A DNA stretch of 64,000 nucleotides, from positions 1 to 64,000 of the forward strand of contig SCQT01000252.1 of assembly GCA_004322015.1 (NCBI GenBank), written 5' to 3'. Positions 8,935 through 18,725 of this stretch are shown one piece after another. The stretch comes from Chitinophagaceae bacterium. GTDB lineage: Bacteria; Bacteroidota; Bacteroidia; Chitinophagales; Chitinophagaceae. The notes beneath the pieces are model-generated. The model was not told where the DNA came from. It was given only the letters and a program-made list of their open reading frames with translations, and did no database searches. Within the stretch, counting starts at the first letter, position 1. The number at the start of each line of letters is the position of its first letter. A program made the position numbers and the translations under genes.

Positions 8935-9060
8935 TCTGTAATGTAAATCTCAAATAACAAAATTCAAGATACAAATAAATCTCAATGAACCAATATTCAA
9001 TGGGTGAAACTGTTCTCGTTGGTTTGAAAATTTATTTCAAAAATTATGCATTCATTTAAT
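8935..9060. repeat. Low-complexity A/C-rich intergenic spacer (CAAATAA/CAATATTCAA words)
   Basis: The spacer between the signalling operon and the OPT gene is built from degenerate words such as CAAATAA, ATTCAA and CCAATATTCAA. Similar spacers lie at 18613-18698 and 41378-41612. No ORF, promoter consensus or terminator was found in it. Confidence 0.4.
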
Positions 9061-9073
9061 TAAAACCCCAGGT

Positions 9074-11061
9074 ATGACTGAGCAAACACCTGCTAAAGCC
9101 TCCGTCACTAAGATAACTCAAAAGCCGTTTATTTCCGGAGACATGTCGCTGCCTGAAATAACGGTGAAAGCCATTATTTTAGGGATTGTACTGGCGGTGA
9201 TCATGGCAGGGGCCAATGCTTATTTAGGGCTTTTTGCGGGCATGACCGTATCTGCTTCCATTCCTGCAGCAGTGATCTCCATGGGCGTTTTAAAATTATT
9301 CCGCCGGTCGAATATCCTGGAAAATAATATTGTACAAACCTGCGCTTCTGCCGGTGAGGCTTTGGCGGCAGGTGTTATTTTTACATTGCCTGCCTTGATC
9401 ATGTTGGGTACCTGGGCGCAGTTTGATTATTGGCAGACGGCACTGATAGCCGGTTTTGGCGGTATATTGGGAGTATTATTCACCGTGCCTTTGCGCCGTG
9501 CGCTGATCATTGAACAACCGCTGCAGTTCCCCGAAGGGATCGCGTGTGCCGAAGTGCTGAAGACGGGAGATAAGGGAGGGGAAGGGATCAGGTATGTAGG
9601 CTGGGCTGCGTTGTTTGCCATGGTATTCAAATTTGCCCAAACCGGATTACGCTGGATCGCCGGGACCGCGGAAGGGGCACATTATTTATTCGGGCGGAAA
9701 ATCGTTGCTTACGTCAGCTCTAATCTTTCGCCTGCATTGATAGGAGTGGGATATATTGTAGGATTGAACATCGCTGTGTTGGTATTTGCCGGCGGCGTCA
9801 TGAACTGGTGGATCGCTATTCCTATTATTACGGCCATGCATGGAGGCGCTCCTGCAGGGGTTAGTGCGGCGGATTATGCCAATCAGATCTGGTCCGGACA
9901 AACGCGTTTTATCGGGGTGGGCGCCATGGTCATCGGCGGATTATGGGCTTTGGTAAAAATGCGTAACAGTGTCTTTGTGGGTATCAAATCGGGGTTGGCA
10001 GCGTATAAAGAGAAAAAGCGACATGGTAACTATAACCGTCTGGAGCGCGATATGCCGATGCAGTGGGTGATCATCATAGTGATTGCTTCCATTATTCCCT
10101 TATTTTTTCTTTATCATTTTCTGATCGGAGAGATCAGCATGAGCATTTCCATGGCAGTTATTATGGTAATTGCAGGATTTTTATTCTCCGCCGTTTCCGG
10201 ATATATGACCGGATTAGTCGGTTCATCCAATAATCCGGTATCGGGTGTTACCATTGCCACTATTTTGTTTGCTTCGGTATTGTTGCTGGTGCTTTTCGGA
10301 GGGGGGGCAGTGAAAAGGGCGCTGCAGCGGCTATCCTTATCGGCGGCGTGGTGGCCTGTGCGGTGGCGATAGCAGGAGATAATTTACATGATTTGAAAAC
10401 GGGCACCCTTGTAGGCGCTACCCCCTGGAAACAACAGGTCATGCTGATTATCGGCACCATTGTTTCTGCTTTTGTAATGGCGCCTGTGTTGAATTTATTA
10501 TTGAAAGCGTACGGCATAGGGCCTGCTACTGCCGCGCACCCAGATTCTCTAACCGCACCACAGGCCACTTTAATGGCGGCAGTTTCCAGGGGAGTATTCC
10601 ATGGCGGCCTGCCCTGGGGAATGATCATCATCGGGATGGTAGCTGCGGTCCTGATCATTATTTTGGATGTCTGGTTAGAAAAAAAAGGATCCTCTTTCCG
10701 GGTTCCAGTGCTGGCGGTGGCTATTGGTATCTATCTGCCGTTTGAGTTAGGTGTTCCTATTTTTGCCGGCGGCATTATTTCTGCATTGGTAAAAAAGAAA
10801 TTGGGCAGGCAGGAGAAAGAGTATGGTCACGAGAAAATGGCAGTGATCGAACAGCGGGGTATGCTGATATCTTCCGGGCTGATCACCGGCGAAGCTTTAG
10901 TGGGTATTTTGATGGCTATCCCTATTGTGATATCCGGCAAGGCGGATGTACTGGCGTTCTCAGGAGTAAAAGATCTCGAGATCCCGGGTATCATTATTTT
11001 AATAGGATTGCTGTACGCCGTTTATAAAATAAGCGCTCCAGATCTTAAAGGAAAAAACTGA
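9074..11061 (+). pseudogene. OPT-family oligopeptide/siderophore transporter, broken by a frameshift in a G7 tract
   Basis: Two ORFs make one OPT-family transporter of about 662 residues. Frame 1 runs from ATG 9074 and keeps sense up to the seven Gs at 10301-10307; past them it yields unlike residues and stops at 10372. The other frame from the same tract reads SEKGAAAAILIGGVVA and then AGDNLHDLKTGTLVGATPW, a hallmark of OPT proteins, and ends at 11061. Adding one G (G8) joins the frames with a Gly-rich linker. Family features are many hydrophobic segments, GMTVSASIPAAVISMG, QTCASAGEALAAGV and FPEGIACAEVLKTG. Known members import small peptides or metal chelates. Whether this is a real mutation, a slippage or phase-variation site, or a read error cannot be told from one sequence. 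Confidence 0.85.
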
Positions 11062-11143
11062 ATGGGATAATTGAAACTTCTGCCGGAAATTCATAAGAAT
11101 TTAACCCTGACGCAGGCAGCCTGTATCCTTTATTTTGTTTTAA

Positions 11144-11641
11144 ATGGCTATGATAAGAACAAAAAAATATTCTTCTGTTTTGTTTACGATTTTGACGGGT
11201 TGTGCTTTGCTGACTGCCGGTTCCTGTAAACCCACTGATGATCAGATAACGAAAACGGTCACCAATGTTGCCAGGACTGTAGCGCCCCAGATTAACGTCA
11301 ATGTACAAAATGGCGCGGTTACTCTGAGTGGCATTATTCCCGATTCATTAACCAAATTGGATTTAGATACCGCTATCAGAGAAATGAAAGGAGTAGTGGC
11401 TCTCTATGATCAAACCAGTATTCCCCTTCTTCCCGATTCGGTGATCAGCCATGATAAGACAATCACTGATGCGATTGACTCCGCATTTCAGGAAAATCAT
11501 CTCAGCGGGGTAACAGTCAGCGTGTACAACGGAGTGGTGACACTTACAGGGAACACGACAGCAGCAGATTTCAAAACCATTCAACGTATAGTGGATAATG
11601 TTCATCCTAAAAAGGTATTGAATGGGCTGAGTATTAAATAG
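11144..11641 (+). CDS. BON-domain lipoprotein
   Basis: A 165-aa lipoprotein. The N-terminus is basic and hydrophobic with a lipobox ending at Cys28 (LLTAGSC). Two BON domains follow: one near residues 35-95 with the core VNVQNGAVTLSGIIPDS, the second near 103-165 with VTVSVYNGVVTLTGNTTA. BON domains bind phospholipid or support envelope integrity, as in OsmY. The product should sit in the periplasm, anchored to a membrane. It starts 82 nt after the OPT gene and may be a separate unit. Confidence 0.88.
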   Translation: MAMIRTKKYSSVLFTILTGCALLTAGSCKPTDDQITKTVTNVARTVAPQINVNVQNGAVTLSGIIPDSLTKLDLDTAIREMKGVVALYDQTSIPLLPDSVISHDKTITDAIDSAFQENHLSGVTVSVYNGVVTLTGNTTAADFKTIQRIVDNVHPKKVLNGLSIK

Positions 11642-11768
11642 CATAATTTAAAGGAAATCAGGTTGATCATTTGTAGCCGACTTAGACCGTTTGCTATGTT
11701 TCTATGGCAATCTCCAAATGTCATAATTTTTATTACTTATAATTGTTTTTTCGCGGAAATGGCTCTAC

Positions 11769-11799
11769 TTGCGGTTTAACTGATTTTAAAATACTTTTG
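11769..11799 (+). promoter_or_regulatory. Bacteroidota-type promoter for coaA
   Basis: TTG at 11769-11771 is followed after 20 nt by TACTTTTG at 11792-11799, a good match to the TTTG / TAnnTTTG promoter. The expected start of transcription is near 11806, which gives a leader of about 15 nt before the ATG at 11821. Confidence 0.65.
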
Positions 11800-11820
11800 A
11801 CTTTTATTTGAATCATTTTT

Positions 11821-12789
11821 ATGAGCCAGGGTGCAGTTAATTATTCCCCCTACCTGCATTTTCAGCGGGAAGCGTGGGCCAAGCTGAAAGATGATCAGCT
11901 ATTGCATGTACTGGGAAATGATATTGATTCTCTTCGTGCTTTAAACGAACCATTGACCGAAGAAGAGATTATTCAGATATACCTGCCTCTTTCCCGTTTA
12001 CTTACTTTTTATATTAAAGCCACGGAAGAATTGTATGCGGTTACTGATAAATTCCTTCATGCCAGTATCACTAAAGTGCCCTTTATCATAGGTATTGCAG
12101 GGAGTGTGGCAGTGGGTAAAAGCACTACGGCGAGAGTTTTAAAGCGATTGCTCTCCCTTTGGCCCGGTCATCCTAAAGTGGAATTAGTGACTACAGACGG
12201 TTTTTTATACCCCAATAGAGTATTGGAGCAAAAAGGATTACTTAATAGAAAAGGTTTTTCGGAAAGTTATAATACGCGTAAGCTGATCCGTTTTTTAGCT
12301 GATTTAAAATCAGGTAAACCCAAAGTCTCTGCACCTGTATATTCTCATCTGTACTACGATGTGATGGAAGGTGAAGAACATTGGATAGAGCGGCCGGATA
12401 TTATCATTTTTGAGGGTATTAATGTGTTGCAGGCAGCGGATTCTTCTTTAAAAAAAGGCGGCATGCAGGGAAAGTTTTCCAGTGTATTCGTATCAGATTT
12501 TTTTGATTTCTCTATTTACGTAGATGCGGAAGTTTCTCATATCGAAAGATGGTACGTCGAACGTTTCGAAACATTGAAGAAAACTGCTTTTAAAGATCCC
12601 ACATCTTATTTTCATCGTTTTGCAAAGCTTTCCCCTGAAGAAAGCAAAGCTATGGCAAAAGAAATATGGCATGAGATCAATGAGCCTAATTTAGTCGAAA
12701 ATATTTTACCCACCCGCAACCGTGCCACGCTGATCCTTAAGAAAGGACCGGATCATTTTGTGGAGGAGGTGTGGTTAAGGAAGTTGTAG
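11821..12789 (+). CDS. coaA: Type I pantothenate kinase
   Basis: A 322-aa enzyme that phosphorylates pantothenate, the first step of coenzyme A synthesis. The P-loop is [12 protein letters not shown] (residues ~97-108). Other family marks are [13 protein letters not shown], the [23 protein letters not shown] segment in two parts, and [18 protein letters not shown]. Length and motif order match bacterial type I CoaA. It is a single gene with its own promoter; CoA feedback on the kinase is known for the family. Confidence 0.97.
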   Translation: MSQGAVNYSPYLHFQREAWAKLKDDQLLHVLGNDIDSLRALNEPLTEEEIIQIYLPLSRLLTFYIKATEELYAVTDKFLHASITKVPFIIGIAGSVAVGKSTTARVLKRLLSLWPGHPKVELVTTDGFLYPNRVLEQKGLLNRKGFSESYNTRKLIRFLADLKSGKPKVSAPVYSHLYYDVMEGEEHWIERPDIIIFEGINVLQAADSSLKKGGMQGKFSSVFVSDFFDFSIYVDAEVSHIERWYVERFETLKKTAFKDPTSYFHRFAKLSPEESKAMAKEIWHEINEPNLVENILPTRNRATLILKKGPDHFVEEVWLRKL

Positions 12790-12997
12790 ATTATTATAAC
12801 CGCTGTAAGATAAATTTGTCTTCTTTAATGGAAACAGCCGGCTGAAACCTGATTTTCCAAGTCTGATTAAATCTTTTTCCAAGAAGGGATAGTATTTAAC
12901 CTGAATAATGCTTTCTTTGCATACGGGAGAAATCTTTCTCAAACCTGATGAAAGCTGCGTTTCATTCCTTATTATTTCTCCATGCAGCACTTTGGAT

Positions 12998-13034
12998 AAA
13001 AAGGCACGTGAAAGCACGAGCCTTTTTTATTTTT
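12998..13034. terminator. Bidirectional intrinsic terminator
   Basis: AAAAAGGC, A, CGTG, loop AAAG, CACG, A, GCCTTTTTT form a hairpin with A and T tracts on both sides (stem arms 12998-13010 and 13015-13028). It lies between the convergent coaA and SDR genes and can end transcription from both. Confidence 0.75.
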
Positions 13035-13046
13035 AGAGAAAACTTA

Positions 13047-13892
13047 TCATTGAATAGCTTCAGTTATCGAAAGGGACAGAGGAGTAGTCGGCTTTCCGGT
13101 TAATTGTGAAAGCTGACGACTGTCATCAAACAAATCATTTTTAGAGGCGCCGGTATCCCAGCCTGCAATGGCTTTTGCAAACATCTCCGGTATCCCAAAG
13201 CCGGTGAGAGCCTCAGTGTATTCTTTTTCCGAAAGATTTTTATAAGGAATATTTTTCCCTGTCTGGCGGGATATTTCAGCGGCCAGATCACTCAACGTAT
13301 AGGCGTTATCTCCTGCAAGCTCATAAGTCTTGCCGGGATGCCCTCTTCCGGTAAGGACAGCCACGGCGGCATCCGCATAATCTGCACGGGCAGCGAGGGA
13401 TATTTTACCGTTACCCGCGCAACCCATAAAGGCACCGCCGCGAATGGCGCCCGGAACAGAGCTTGTATAATTTTCTGTGTACCAACCATTACGAAGGATG
13501 GTGAAAGATATTCCTGAATCTATTAGTATTTTCTCAGTGACTTTGTGTTCCTTAGCAAGGTCAATTGAAGAGCTGTCCGTATGTAATAAACTGGTATATA
13601 CGATCCATCTTACACCCGATTGTTTGGCTGCCTCAATTACATTTTTATGTTTCGGAAAACGGCCTTCCAATCCGCTTGCAGAGATGAGTAAAAGCGTATC
13701 CACATCTTTCAGTGCAGTTTTGAGTATGTCCGGTTTTTCATAGTCGAACCCGCGTGCCGCAACTCCCGGTTCTGTAACTTTCTCTACAGAACGCACAAGT
13801 GCAATAATATTACCTGCAGGAACTTTTTCTTTTAATTTGTGCACAACCAGGTTGCCAAGCTGGCCGGTGGCTCCTGTAATACCTATTTTCAT
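13047..13892 (-). CDS. NmrA-like SDR, NAD(P)H quinone reductase YtfG/QorB-like
   Basis: A 281-aa atypical short-chain dehydrogenase. The Rossmann loop GITGATGQLG is at residues 3-12, with LLISASGLEGR, RWIVYTSLLHTDSS and FTILRNGWYTENY further on. These are the landmarks of the NmrA/YtfG group of NADPH-binding quinone reductases and redox sensors. Soluble and cytoplasmic. It is a single gene on the minus strand, ending at the terminator shared with coaA. Enzyme activity against quinones is inferred from the subgroup. Confidence 0.85.
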   Translation of the reverse strand: MKIGITGATGQLGNLVVHKLKEKVPAGNIIALVRSVEKVTEPGVAARGFDYEKPDILKTALKDVDTLLLISASGLEGRFPKHKNVIEAAKQSGVRWIVYTSLLHTDSSSIDLAKEHKVTEKILIDSGISFTILRNGWYTENYTSSVPGAIRGGAFMGCAGNGKISLAARADYADAAVAVLTGRGHPGKTYELAGDNAYTLSDLAAEISRQTGKNIPYKNLSEKEYTEALTGFGIPEMFAKAIAGWDTGASKNDLFDDSRQLSQLTGKPTTPLSLSITEAIQ

Positions 13893-13969
13893 AACATGTA
13901 AATTTATAATTGTTGGCGGAAGGACTTCGTAAGTCCATGGTAGCGCGAAGTTAAGGATATTTCTGAATG

Positions 13970-14046
13970 TTTCCCACTAAGGCACCAAGCCCGCAAAGCT
14001 TCCACTTTGCGCCCCTTCAAAGTTTCGGAGGAGGCCTTGTGGGATT
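13970..14046. repeat. Palindromic intergenic repeat, copy A
   Basis: The outer arms CCCAC-T-AAGGC (13973-13983) and GCCTT-GTGGG (14034-14043) pair with one bulge. Nested inside is a perfect hairpin CGCAAAG / CTTTGCG around 13992-14010. It shares CCACTAAGGCAC and TTGTGGGAT with copy B at 22549-22612. Such CACTAAGGCACAAAG palindromes recur in intergenic DNA of many Bacteroidota, so this is probably a dispersed repeat, not a gene-specific element. Confidence 0.55.
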
Positions 14047-14263
14047 TATACTACGTCATTTTATAGTTAACTTATTGAATCACTTTAATTCCTGATTATC
14101 AAACGAGGATAATGACCTTCATTTTTTATACATTTCTCTTGAAACTTTTATAGGATCACCGGGAGGTCTTACCGGATAAGTCTGCTGAAGATGCAATCAT
14201 TAAGATAATAGGGGTATTTGTGAGGAGAAACCTGATGAATTCTTCCTCCACAAAAAAATGATC

Positions 14264-14271
14264 TACTTTTG
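14264..14271 (+). promoter_or_regulatory. Candidate -7 box TACTTTTG for the IPExxxVDY gene
   Basis: TACTTTTG matches TAnnTTTG and lies only 8 nt before the ATG at 14280, so the transcript would be nearly leaderless. No clear -33 element was found. Confidence 0.4.
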
Positions 14272-14279
14272 ATAGAAAA

Positions 14280-14723
14280 ATGCCGGTCACCAAATTTCGT
14301 TTAAGCCCGCTCAGGAATACTGACAGTTTCTTTCATGATGGTAAGCTGATGGGCATTACTTCCAGAATGAAGTCTTATCAGCTTTGCTGGGAGATCAACC
14401 GCATATTGGATTTTAATTTTAAAATGAACCATGAACTCGAAATAACGTTGTTAAAAAAAGAGAAGAAATGTTTTTTCCCTGTGTATGAATATACGGAACC
14501 CTTGAGATTTACCATACATTATTTATATAATAATCATTATAAAGGAGAGTTTTTATTGCCGGAACTAAAGCATACCGATTATTTGTGGATGATAAAAGGA
14601 GATTATTATGGTGGAGAAGAACTGAAATATTTGATTGAAGCGGTCAAAAAGATTGTCAGGATACAATTAGTGACTATCCTTCATTTCGATGATTTGAAAA
14701 GTAAAGAAAATCTGATTTTATAA
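14280..14723 (+). CDS. IPExxxVDY-family protein
   Basis: A 147-aa soluble protein of the Bacteroidota-restricted IPExxxVDY family, named for a central motif that appears here as [17 protein letters not shown] (residues ~96-112). The fold and function are unknown in general. The protein has no signal peptide. It sits 20 nt upstream of the pterin dehydratase gene and may be cotranscribed with it. Confidence 0.75.
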   Translation: MPVTKFRLSPLRNTDSFFHDGKLMGITSRMKSYQLCWEINRILDFNFKMNHELEITLLKKEKKCFFPVYEYTEPLRFTIHYLYNNHYKGEFLLPELKHTDYLWMIKGDYYGGEELKYLIEAVKKIVRIQLVTILHFDDLKSKENLIL

Positions 14724-14743
14724 AGAACAAATCCCCAATCAAA

Positions 14744-14977
14744 ATGTGGAAAGAAGAAAATAACCAACTCATCCGGACTTTTGAGTTCAAAGATTTCAGG
14801 GAAGCTATCGCTTTTATGGTGAGGGTGGCATTTATTGCCGACAACATGGATCATCATCCTGAATGGAGTAATGTGTACAACAAAGTCAACATAAAGCTGT
14901 GCACTCATGACGCAGGGAATAAAATCACCGATAAGGATCGCAGGCTGGCAAAAGAAATTGACCAGCTTCTTGGATGA
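14744..14977 (+). CDS. Pterin-4a-carbinolamine dehydratase
   Basis: A 77-aa enzyme, close to the short form of the family (usually 90-110 aa), with the active-site pattern [14 protein letters not shown] and [18 protein letters not shown]. It dehydrates 4a-hydroxytetrahydrobiopterin after aromatic amino acid hydroxylation; some relatives act in molybdopterin pathways. The start at 14744 gives [18 protein letters not shown], a normal N-terminus for short members. No aromatic hydroxylase lies in the window. Confidence 0.92.
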   Translation: MWKEENNQLIRTFEFKDFREAIAFMVRVAFIADNMDHHPEWSNVYNKVNIKLCTHDAGNKITDKDRRLAKEIDQLLG

Positions 14978-15033
14978 ACTAAAAGATACGTTACCCCTCC
15001 AGGTATCGCAGAAAAGTTCCCCTGTTGATTATT

Positions 15034-15441
15034 TCAGGCTGCCATCCAATGAAAGCAGGAGAAAGGTACATTACGCAATATCCAGAATAAGAGTATAAAA
15101 ACCAGCGCCACTTTTGCAAACCACGGCTTGTAAAAGATATTTTGATTCCAGCGCTTACCGAAAAGGTGGTTACCCGCAAATATGACAGCAGAATAAATAA
15201 TAAAGGGCAGAGCCAGCACAAACAATAAGTTATAAGCTGCCGCCTGTAACAAATGCCCATGTAGCAGTGCATACAATGCGCGTTGAGAGCCGCATCCGGG
15301 GCAATCCAATCCCGTGAGGGCATAAAAAGGACACTCCGGGAAGAATGAATGGCCCACAGGATTATATAAATAGTATAGCAGTCCTAATGCCAGGACTGCT
15401 ATACTGATCAATAATATTTTGATTCTTGCGATACTCATCAA
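15034..15441 (-). CDS. DUF2752 membrane protein
   Basis: A 135-aa membrane protein with three hydrophobic segments (about 7-25, 68-90, 108-126). It has the DUF2752 signature CPFYALTGLDCPGCGSQRAL at residues ~37-56 (C...CPGCG.QRA). The role is unknown. It follows the CD225-like gene on the same strand with a 6-nt gap, a pairing often seen in Bacteroidota. Confidence 0.85.
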   Translation of the reverse strand: MMSIARIKILLISIAVLALGLLYYLYNPVGHSFFPECPFYALTGLDCPGCGSQRALYALLHGHLLQAAAYNLLFVLALPFIIYSAVIFAGNHLFGKRWNQNIFYKPWFAKVALVFILLFWILRNVPFSCFHWMAA

Positions 15442-15447
15442 TGTCCA

Positions 15448-15759
15448 CTATGGGTAAAAATGATGATTAAACATAGCGCTGAAAAATGTGGTTGTCATCG
15501 CAATGATGATCCAAATCAGGGCGGAAGCTATTCCAATAATAAATGCAACGAGCGTCCATGTCTTCGCTTGCCTGGAGGCTTTTTCTGCGCTGGCGTAATC
15601 TCCGGCGTCATATTTAGAATTAACCTGGGAGGCAAAGACTATTCCTGCAATTCCGAAAGGAAGACAACAAAAGATTGTGACGAGGATAGATTCTACCAGC
15701 CAGTTTTTAGGTCGAACGGGAGGGATGCCGGTATTTTGAGGAGGGATTGATTGTTCCAT
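15448..15759 (-). CDS. CD225/dispanin-family membrane protein
   Basis: A 103-aa protein with a Pro-rich N-terminus and two hydrophobic segments: ILVTIFCCLPFGIAGIVFAS (intramembrane helix with a CC pair) and a C-terminal span. In between is VNSKYDAGDYASAEKASRQAK, the conserved loop of the CD225 (dispanin, IFITM-like) family. Bacterial members have unknown roles and often occur beside DUF2752 genes, as here. Confidence 0.88.
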   Translation of the reverse strand: MEQSIPPQNTGIPPVRPKNWLVESILVTIFCCLPFGIAGIVFASQVNSKYDAGDYASAEKASRQAKTWTLVAFIIGIASALIWIIIAMTTTFFSAMFNHHFYP

Positions 15760-15943
15760 AAAATATATTTAAAGGTGGTAAATTTAATACCAAAGTAATC
15801 AAAAATTCTGAAAGCAAAGAAGAAAAATATTGTAGAAAAGGAACTAAATTTCTACAGAAAAAACTATATTTACATTTCTTATCCGTGAATGCCTTTCGAT
15901 AAATACTTCTCCTTTTATTTAATCACTTCATAAATTTTAAGTA

Positions 15944-17044
15944 ATGAAAGCAATTGCAATTGTTCCCGGCACTAAAAATGCATTTTTAACAGATCGCCCT
16001 GAACCTCAGATATCGGCCCCCGATGAGATTAAATTAAAAATCCTCCAGGTGGGTATTTGCGGTACGGACCGGGAAGAAGTTGCAGGAGGAAGGGCAGATG
16101 CCCCTTCGGGAAGTAAAGAACTGGTTATCGGGCATGAGAATTTTGGAAAGGTAGTGGAAGTAGGGAGCGAAGTGAAAAGTGCGAAGGTGGGAGATTACGC
16201 CATGTTCACGGTGCGAAGAGATTGTGAACCTTGTATTTGCGGACATCATAATGATATGTGCTTTACCGGCAGATATACCGAACGCGGGATCAAAGGCAGG
16301 GATGGATACCAGGTGGAATATGCCGTGGATAAAGAAAGATACCTTATAAAAATTTCCGAAACTATTAAACATATAGGCGTGTTAGCTGAACCTATGTCCG
16401 TTTCTGAAAAGGCCATCAATGAATCTGTACGCGTTCAATGTGCCAGACTGCCTGAAGCGGATACCCGCACCTGGCTGCGAGGTAAGCAGGTGTTGGTGGC
16501 CGGATTGGGTCCGATCGGCTTGCTGGCTGCTTTCATCCTCAGATTACGCGGAGCTAATGTGCTGGGAATGGATATTGTGGATGAAAATACTTTAAGGCCT
16601 TCCGTCTTGAAAGAAATCGGCGGAAAATATGTGGACGGAAGGAAAGTAAAAGCGGAAAATATAGACGATACCTTCGGGCAAATAGATATGATCTTTGAAG
16701 CCACCGGAGTCGCTTCTCTGGAATTTGAACTATTAGGCGCATTAGGTATTAACGGGATTTATGTATTGACCGGGATTCCTGCAGGTACCCGTCCGCTGAC
16801 AGTCGTCGGCGCCCCGCTGCTGCAACAAATGGTTTTAAAAAATCAGATCATGCTTGGGAGTGTGAATGCAGGTGTGAATGATTTTAAAAGAGGCATTGAA
16901 GAACTGACGGAAGCAAATCAGCAATACGCTGATGCTATTAATAAAGTGATCACAGAACGCATACCCGTGGCTGATTTTCAGCATGCTTTTACAACGCATG
17001 ATCCGAATGAGATCAAATGTGTAGTAGAATGGGAAAAGCCATAG
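15944..17044 (+). CDS. Zinc-dependent MDR dehydrogenase, glucose 1-dehydrogenase-like
   Basis: A 366-aa medium-chain dehydrogenase. The catalytic zinc site is built from GICGTDREE and GHE(N), and a structural zinc loop is suggested by RDCEPCICGHHNDMC. The Rossmann motif VAGLGPIGLLAA is near residue 183. The segment TERGIKGRDGYQVEY fits the glucose/aldose dehydrogenase group known from archaea and some bacteria. It would oxidise an aldose with NAD(P)+; the sugar is not decided by sequence. Single gene. Confidence 0.85.
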   Translation: MKAIAIVPGTKNAFLTDRPEPQISAPDEIKLKILQVGICGTDREEVAGGRADAPSGSKELVIGHENFGKVVEVGSEVKSAKVGDYAMFTVRRDCEPCICGHHNDMCFTGRYTERGIKGRDGYQVEYAVDKERYLIKISETIKHIGVLAEPMSVSEKAINESVRVQCARLPEADTRTWLRGKQVLVAGLGPIGLLAAFILRLRGANVLGMDIVDENTLRPSVLKEIGGKYVDGRKVKAENIDDTFGQIDMIFEATGVASLEFELLGALGINGIYVLTGIPAGTRPLTVVGAPLLQQMVLKNQIMLGSVNAGVNDFKRGIEELTEANQQYADAINKVITERIPVADFQHAFTTHDPNEIKCVVEWEKP

Positions 17045-17169
17045 TTCAGGGTTATCAGCCACTCTTCTTAAATAGGGACCTTCGCACCCCATTAACACTA
17101 TTTAACGGTATTTTCTCTTAAACCTTCCTATCTTTCGGCAGTCTATGGATTTATTAAACGCTTCCAACT

Positions 17170-18612
17170 ATGTCCGTCCGAGATGACAAAGCCAAAGTTC
17201 AACACTTAAACTGGCGTGCGGGATTTGGCGCTGATCCTGCCTATATTAATAAATGGGATCATAAAAACTGGAATCATTTTTTCAGGAAAATCATGAAAGG
17301 CGGAGAAAAAGATCCCAAGACCATCATCGTTCCCGAATCGGCAGAGATTGCTCAATTGCAGAATGACCGCCCAAAGAAACTGACGAAAGAAGACCGGATG
17401 GAGATCAATAAGATACAGGGACTGGGGATGAGAAATCTGATTGATGCATGGATAGATGAAATGGTTGCCACGGATCATCCGCTGCGCGAAAAAATAGCTT
17501 TCTTCTGGCACGGACATTTTGCCTGCAGAATAAACAATGTTTTTTTCAATCAAATGATGCTGGATGTGATTCGGCAGAATGCATTGGGAAATTTTGGAGA
17601 CCTGTTATTTGGCGTATCCAAAAGTCCGGCTATGTTGCAATTCCTGAATAACCAGCAAAACCGCAAGCAACATGCCAATGAAAATTTTGGCCGCGAAGTG
17701 ATGGAGCTTTTCACCATGGGTATCGGGAATTATACAGAAGAAGACGTGAAGCAGGGTTCCCGTGCATTTACCGGATGGGGATTTACCGAAAAGGGAGAAT
17801 TTGTTTTCAGGAAAAACCAGCATGATGCCGGTGTAAAGACATTTTTAGGTAAAACAGGCAATTTTAACGGCGATGATATTCTCAATATTATTTTGGAACA
17901 AAAAGCTACCGCACATCATGTGACAGATAAGATATGCCGTTTTTTCGTCAATGACAACCCCGACCGGGATATGGTGAATAACCTGGCTGCAAAATTTTAT
18001 GAAAGCAACTATGATATTGGTCATCTGATGGAATCCCTGTTTAGATCTCCGGAATTTTATAAACCGGAAAACAGAGGGAATCTCATTAAATCTCCTGTCG
18101 AATTGCTGGCAGGCTTGCGAAGGACCATACCGGTAGATTTCGGAAAAGACCAGGTACAGATATTATTACAACGTATAATGGACCAGGTATTATTTTATCC
18201 GCCTAATGTGGGCGGATGGCCGGGTGGAAGAGATTGGATTGACAGCTCCACTTTGTTGTTCCGGATGCGGTTGCCGCAAATCATTTATTATTCAGGCGAG
18301 ATCACGACGAGGCCGAAAGATATGCCGGATGAACTGACTAATACTTATACGAAGAGAAACCCGAGCGATGAATTCGTCAGGGATTTTGCCAAAAGAATCA
18401 ACGCCACGGTTGACTGGGATTCGTATCTTAATTCATTTAAAGAGGTATCCGAAGATCAGTTACCCGATGCCATAGCCGATGCACTTTTAACGAATGGTCA
18501 GAAGGCAAACAGCGCATTACTGAATAAATTTGCAGATACCAGTTCGAGGGAAAATTACATTAAATCATTGAGCATTGATATCATGAGTTCACCGGAATAT
18601 CAACTCTGTTAG
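17170..18612 (+). CDS. DUF1800 domain-containing protein
   Basis: A 480-aa protein of the DUF1800 family, with the marks HLNWRAGFGADPA, IAFFWHGHFACR, NFGREVMELFTMGIGNYTEED and ARAFTGW-like SRAFTGWGF. Members occur with DUF1501 proteins in Bacteroidota and Planctomycetes and are thought to be exported or envelope linked; the function is not known. No classical signal peptide is visible with the start at 17170. The DUF1501 partner follows after 113 nt. Confidence 0.9.
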   Translation: MSVRDDKAKVQHLNWRAGFGADPAYINKWDHKNWNHFFRKIMKGGEKDPKTIIVPESAEIAQLQNDRPKKLTKEDRMEINKIQGLGMRNLIDAWIDEMVATDHPLREKIAFFWHGHFACRINNVFFNQMMLDVIRQNALGNFGDLLFGVSKSPAMLQFLNNQQNRKQHANENFGREVMELFTMGIGNYTEEDVKQGSRAFTGWGFTEKGEFVFRKNQHDAGVKTFLGKTGNFNGDDILNIILEQKATAHHVTDKICRFFVNDNPDRDMVNNLAAKFYESNYDIGHLMESLFRSPEFYKPENRGNLIKSPVELLAGLRRTIPVDFGKDQVQILLQRIMDQVLFYPPNVGGWPGGRDWIDSSTLLFRMRLPQIIYYSGEITTRPKDMPDELTNTYTKRNPSDEFVRDFAKRINATVDWDSYLNSFKEVSEDQLPDAIADALLTNGQKANSALLNKFADTSSRENYIKSLSIDIMSSPEYQLC

Positions 18613-18725
18613 AAAAATTACGATTACCAAAATACAAATAACAAATAAATTCCGAAATTTAAAACCCTCAATTTTCAAACGAAAACGATTTACCGGTTTT
18701 GAATTTAAAAATTAAGTTTTTCGTT

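Larger units (their letters stand above)
13893..14279. other. Intergenic region with small hairpins and a palindromic repeat
   Basis: This 387-nt gap between divergent genes has no ORF of note. It holds a short perfect hairpin at 13922-13936 (GGACTT, CGT, AAGTCC), a larger palindromic repeat at 13970-14046 (separate entry), and the -7 box of the IPExxxVDY gene at 14264-14271. The rest, 14047-14260, shows nothing I can name. Confidence 0.6.

Noticed and set aside
12775-13017. 80-aa minus-strand ORF between coaA and the SDR gene
   Set aside because: It overlaps the coaA end and the terminator stem, has no family-like pattern, and its composition does not look coding.
14991-15323. Alternative 110-aa minus-strand ORF over the DUF2752 gene
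   Set aside because: The frame at 15034-15441 holds the CPGCG motif and membrane segments; the other does not.
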